Positions 13,545-15,006 of a DNA stretch of 15,006 bases are shown here, in pieces. A program made the translations under genes and the position numbers. Origin of the DNA: Prevotellaceae bacterium (GTDB lineage Bacteria; Bacteroidota; Bacteroidia; Bacteroidales; Bacteroidaceae); assembly GCA_021153165.1 (NCBI GenBank), contig JAGKTZ010000047.1, positions 1 to 15,006 on the forward strand. Direction: 5' to 3'. Position 1 is the stretch's first letter. Every line of letters begins with the position of its first letter. The notes below the pieces were generated by a model. That model was not told the origin of the DNA and did no database searches. It saw nothing but the letters and a program-made list of their open reading frames with translations.

Positions 13545-15006
13545 TTAGGGAATGAATATTTTTCTTACTCTTGTCGCTTCTCCATCCTTCTCACGTAATA
13601 TATATATACCGCGCGAGAGATTGAGATCTTTTACTTTGTCGCCGCTAATAGATCTTTGCAACACGCCAGAAAGGTTGTAGATGTCTACTCGTTTTGCAGG
13701 AGAGTTGAGGTCTTGGGTGATTTCTCCGATGCCTATGGTAGGATACGAAGGACCTTCGGATGTATAGGCGAAAGGCTGTGCGTCGTTCATTTTGCAAGAA
13801 GCGACATTGTCTATTTGTCCATCAAAGCGCTTGGTGTAAGCGACAATACGTGCGTGGCGCAGGACATCGAGCGAATAGAGGTTGTAGGTCTGTTGCACCA
13901 AGTCTGCTACGTCAAATTCACAATTATATTGATACACCTTACCCGCTTTTTCGTGCTTACCCCCATTCAGGTAGACGCCATTGCCATCCGCAGGCGAGAG
14001 CGCACGTACTGCAGATTCGTGAATATAGAAGCGCTGGTCGTAAGTGCCCCTTTGTGGTGCATAGACGCTGTCTTGAACAAGTGCCACAGTCAGGCGGAAA
14101 AGTCCCGTTTCATTAGGCTTTACACCGCACAAGACTGAGATCTTTCCACGCTCGGCATTGTATTGTGCAGAAAGGGCTATATTGGTTTGCGACACTCCCT
14201 CGAGCGCTGCATCAAAGGATTGATTGAGGAAATAGCCAAAACCGTTGACAGATTCGCCCGACGTCGCCCAATCCCGAGAGAAGTTAACCATCATGTTGGG
14301 ATAACCACTGAAAGGTGTCTGGAACTTGATAACGTCAGCCGCTTCGCAGTAGAGCGGATCGGTGACATAGTAGGAATGGTGCGCGATGTGGCACACTTGA
14401 TCTGCGCGGTCGTATGTATCGTGAAAAGTCCAAATCGCCTCGATGCCATTGGGACAATATTGACAGTCCACCCCAGTGCCTTGTATCAACAAGGCTCGGC
14501 GCAGGTATTCCGTAGATTCAGGTTGCGTATCCTCGGGCAGGAGTGGCATCTCGTGCAAAGCACTGACTACGAGCGGAGCGTCGCTGGTACTCTTCGCGCC
14601 AAGGGTGGCATAAAAGCGATAGTCACCCACAACGTCGCAAGTGAACTGATTCGTTTCAAGATCCTGAGTTGAGCCAGCTGACGTACGTACATATATATGT
14701 GCATCGTCGGTCACATCCGTCGCGCCATCGAAGACTACAAATTCGACAGGTTTATTTTCGCCAGCCACCACATATCGCGTGTCGGTCGCCAGGGTCAATC
14801 CCGACTGCGAAACGGCTTTGTTTTGATAATCCTTTGCTACGTCAAATCCCATGCTTTGCACCTCTACAGAGGCAATAAACAATTGCTGCTTGTTGGGCAA
14901 GGATGCAGCACGAAATGCAATGTAAAAGTCTTGACCCTTAGCCACTTCTGCAAAGAAGCAAGAAGTGTACGACTGGTCCTTCAGATTGTTGTAAGTACCC
15001 ATCAGT
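13545..15006 (-). CDS. Omp28-like secreted protein with T9SS type A sorting domain (5' end beyond window)
   Basis: Only the C-terminal part, about 486 codons, is present; the frame stays open to the window edge, so the methionine at 15002 is not taken as the start. Numbering from it, 15-50 looks like the end of an adhesin-type beta-sandwich, and 75-150 like an Ig-type fold with a Val-Gly-Asp-Tyr strand. 168-320 resembles the Omp28-related family, with QGTGVDCQYCPNG at 174-186 giving a thioredoxin-like CxxC pair (Cys180, Cys183) and GYPNMMVNF at 233-241. The last 65 residues form a T9SS type A sorting domain (VDIYNLSGVLQR, then LSRGIYILREKDG, ending RVRKIFIP). The protein should cross the outer membrane by type IX secretion and be surface-attached or released. 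It converges on murG. Its function is unknown; adhesion or a redox role are possibilities only. Confidence 0.85.
   Translation of the reverse strand, partial: LMGTYNNLKDQSYTSCFFAEVAKGQDFYIAFRAASLPNKQQLFIASVEVQSMGFDVAKDYQNKAVSQSGLTLATDTRYVVAGENKPVEFVVFDGATDVTDDAHIYVRTSAGSTQDLETNQFTCDVVGDYRFYATLGAKSTSDAPLVVSALHEMPLLPEDTQPESTEYLRRALLIQGTGVDCQYCPNGIEAIWTFHDTYDRADQVCHIAHHSYYVTDPLYCEAADVIKFQTPFSGYPNMMVNFSRDWATSGESVNGFGYFLNQSFDAALEGVSQTNIALSAQYNAERGKISVLCGVKPNETGLFRLTVALVQDSVYAPQRGTYDQRFYIHESAVRALSPADGNGVYLNGGKHEKAGKVYQYNCEFDVADLVQQTYNLYSLDVLRHARIVAYTKRFDGQIDNVASCKMNDAQPFAYTSEGPSYPTIGIGEITQDLNSPAKRVDIYNLSGVLQRSISGDKVKDLNLSRGIYILREKDGEATRVRKIFIP

Noticed and set aside
13536..13557. 8-bp inverted repeat around the stop codon of the Omp28-like gene
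   Set aside because: On the minus strand no T-run follows, and on the plus strand it is weak next to the strong murG terminator, so I did not call it a terminator.
1..15006. CRISPR array, insertion sequence, prophage, tRNA or rRNA
   Set aside because: No regularly spaced repeats, transposase or phage genes, or recognisable RNA gene sequence was seen on either strand.

Overview
The window looks like chromosomal DNA from a Bacteroidota member, most likely order Bacteroidales and plausibly Prevotella-like. The grounds are several promoters with the Bacteroidota -7 element TAnnTTTG (two pair well with an upstream TTG), almost no Shine-Dalgarno sites, a secreted protein with a type IX secretion (T9SS) C-terminal sorting domain, a DUF3109 protein, and protein sequences of that flavour. 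Genus is an inference; no rRNA or other phylogenetic marker was tested.

Layout. Bases 1-339 hold no gene I can support, but contain a promoter-like box beside a perfect 14-bp inverted repeat and, on the minus strand, the terminator of speA. A minus-strand cluster follows, in transcription order topA (DNA topoisomerase I), aroK (shikimate kinase), speA (biosynthetic arginine decarboxylase). topA has a clear promoter facing away from ung (uracil-DNA glycosylase), which reads plus and is followed by a cysteine-rich DUF3109 protein. Bases 6775-7373 are a gene-free 600-bp region rich in structure: a strong terminator, a composite inverted/direct repeat, a hairpin related to one behind ung, and a minus-strand promoter that fires straight into a terminator hairpin. 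It ends with the promoter of the next gene set. That set is all plus strand: a THUMP-domain RNA methyltransferase with an RGG-repeat tail, an exported S9 prolyl peptidase, ridA, a LOG-family phosphoribohydrolase and murG. A strong hairpin terminator closes it. The last gene runs minus and is cut by the window end: an Omp28-like, T9SS-sorted protein.

Functional reading. Most genes are housekeeping: DNA topology and repair, the shikimate and polyamine pathways, RNA modification, metabolite repair and peptidoglycan synthesis. The two exported proteins suit a saccharolytic or proteolytic anaerobe of the gut or mouth. I found no phage, insertion sequence, CRISPR array, rRNA or tRNA. The less ordinary material is in the noncoding DNA (80-146, 6955-7140, 11597-11633) and in the repeat-built tail of the methyltransferase. 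I see no convincing new multi-gene system.
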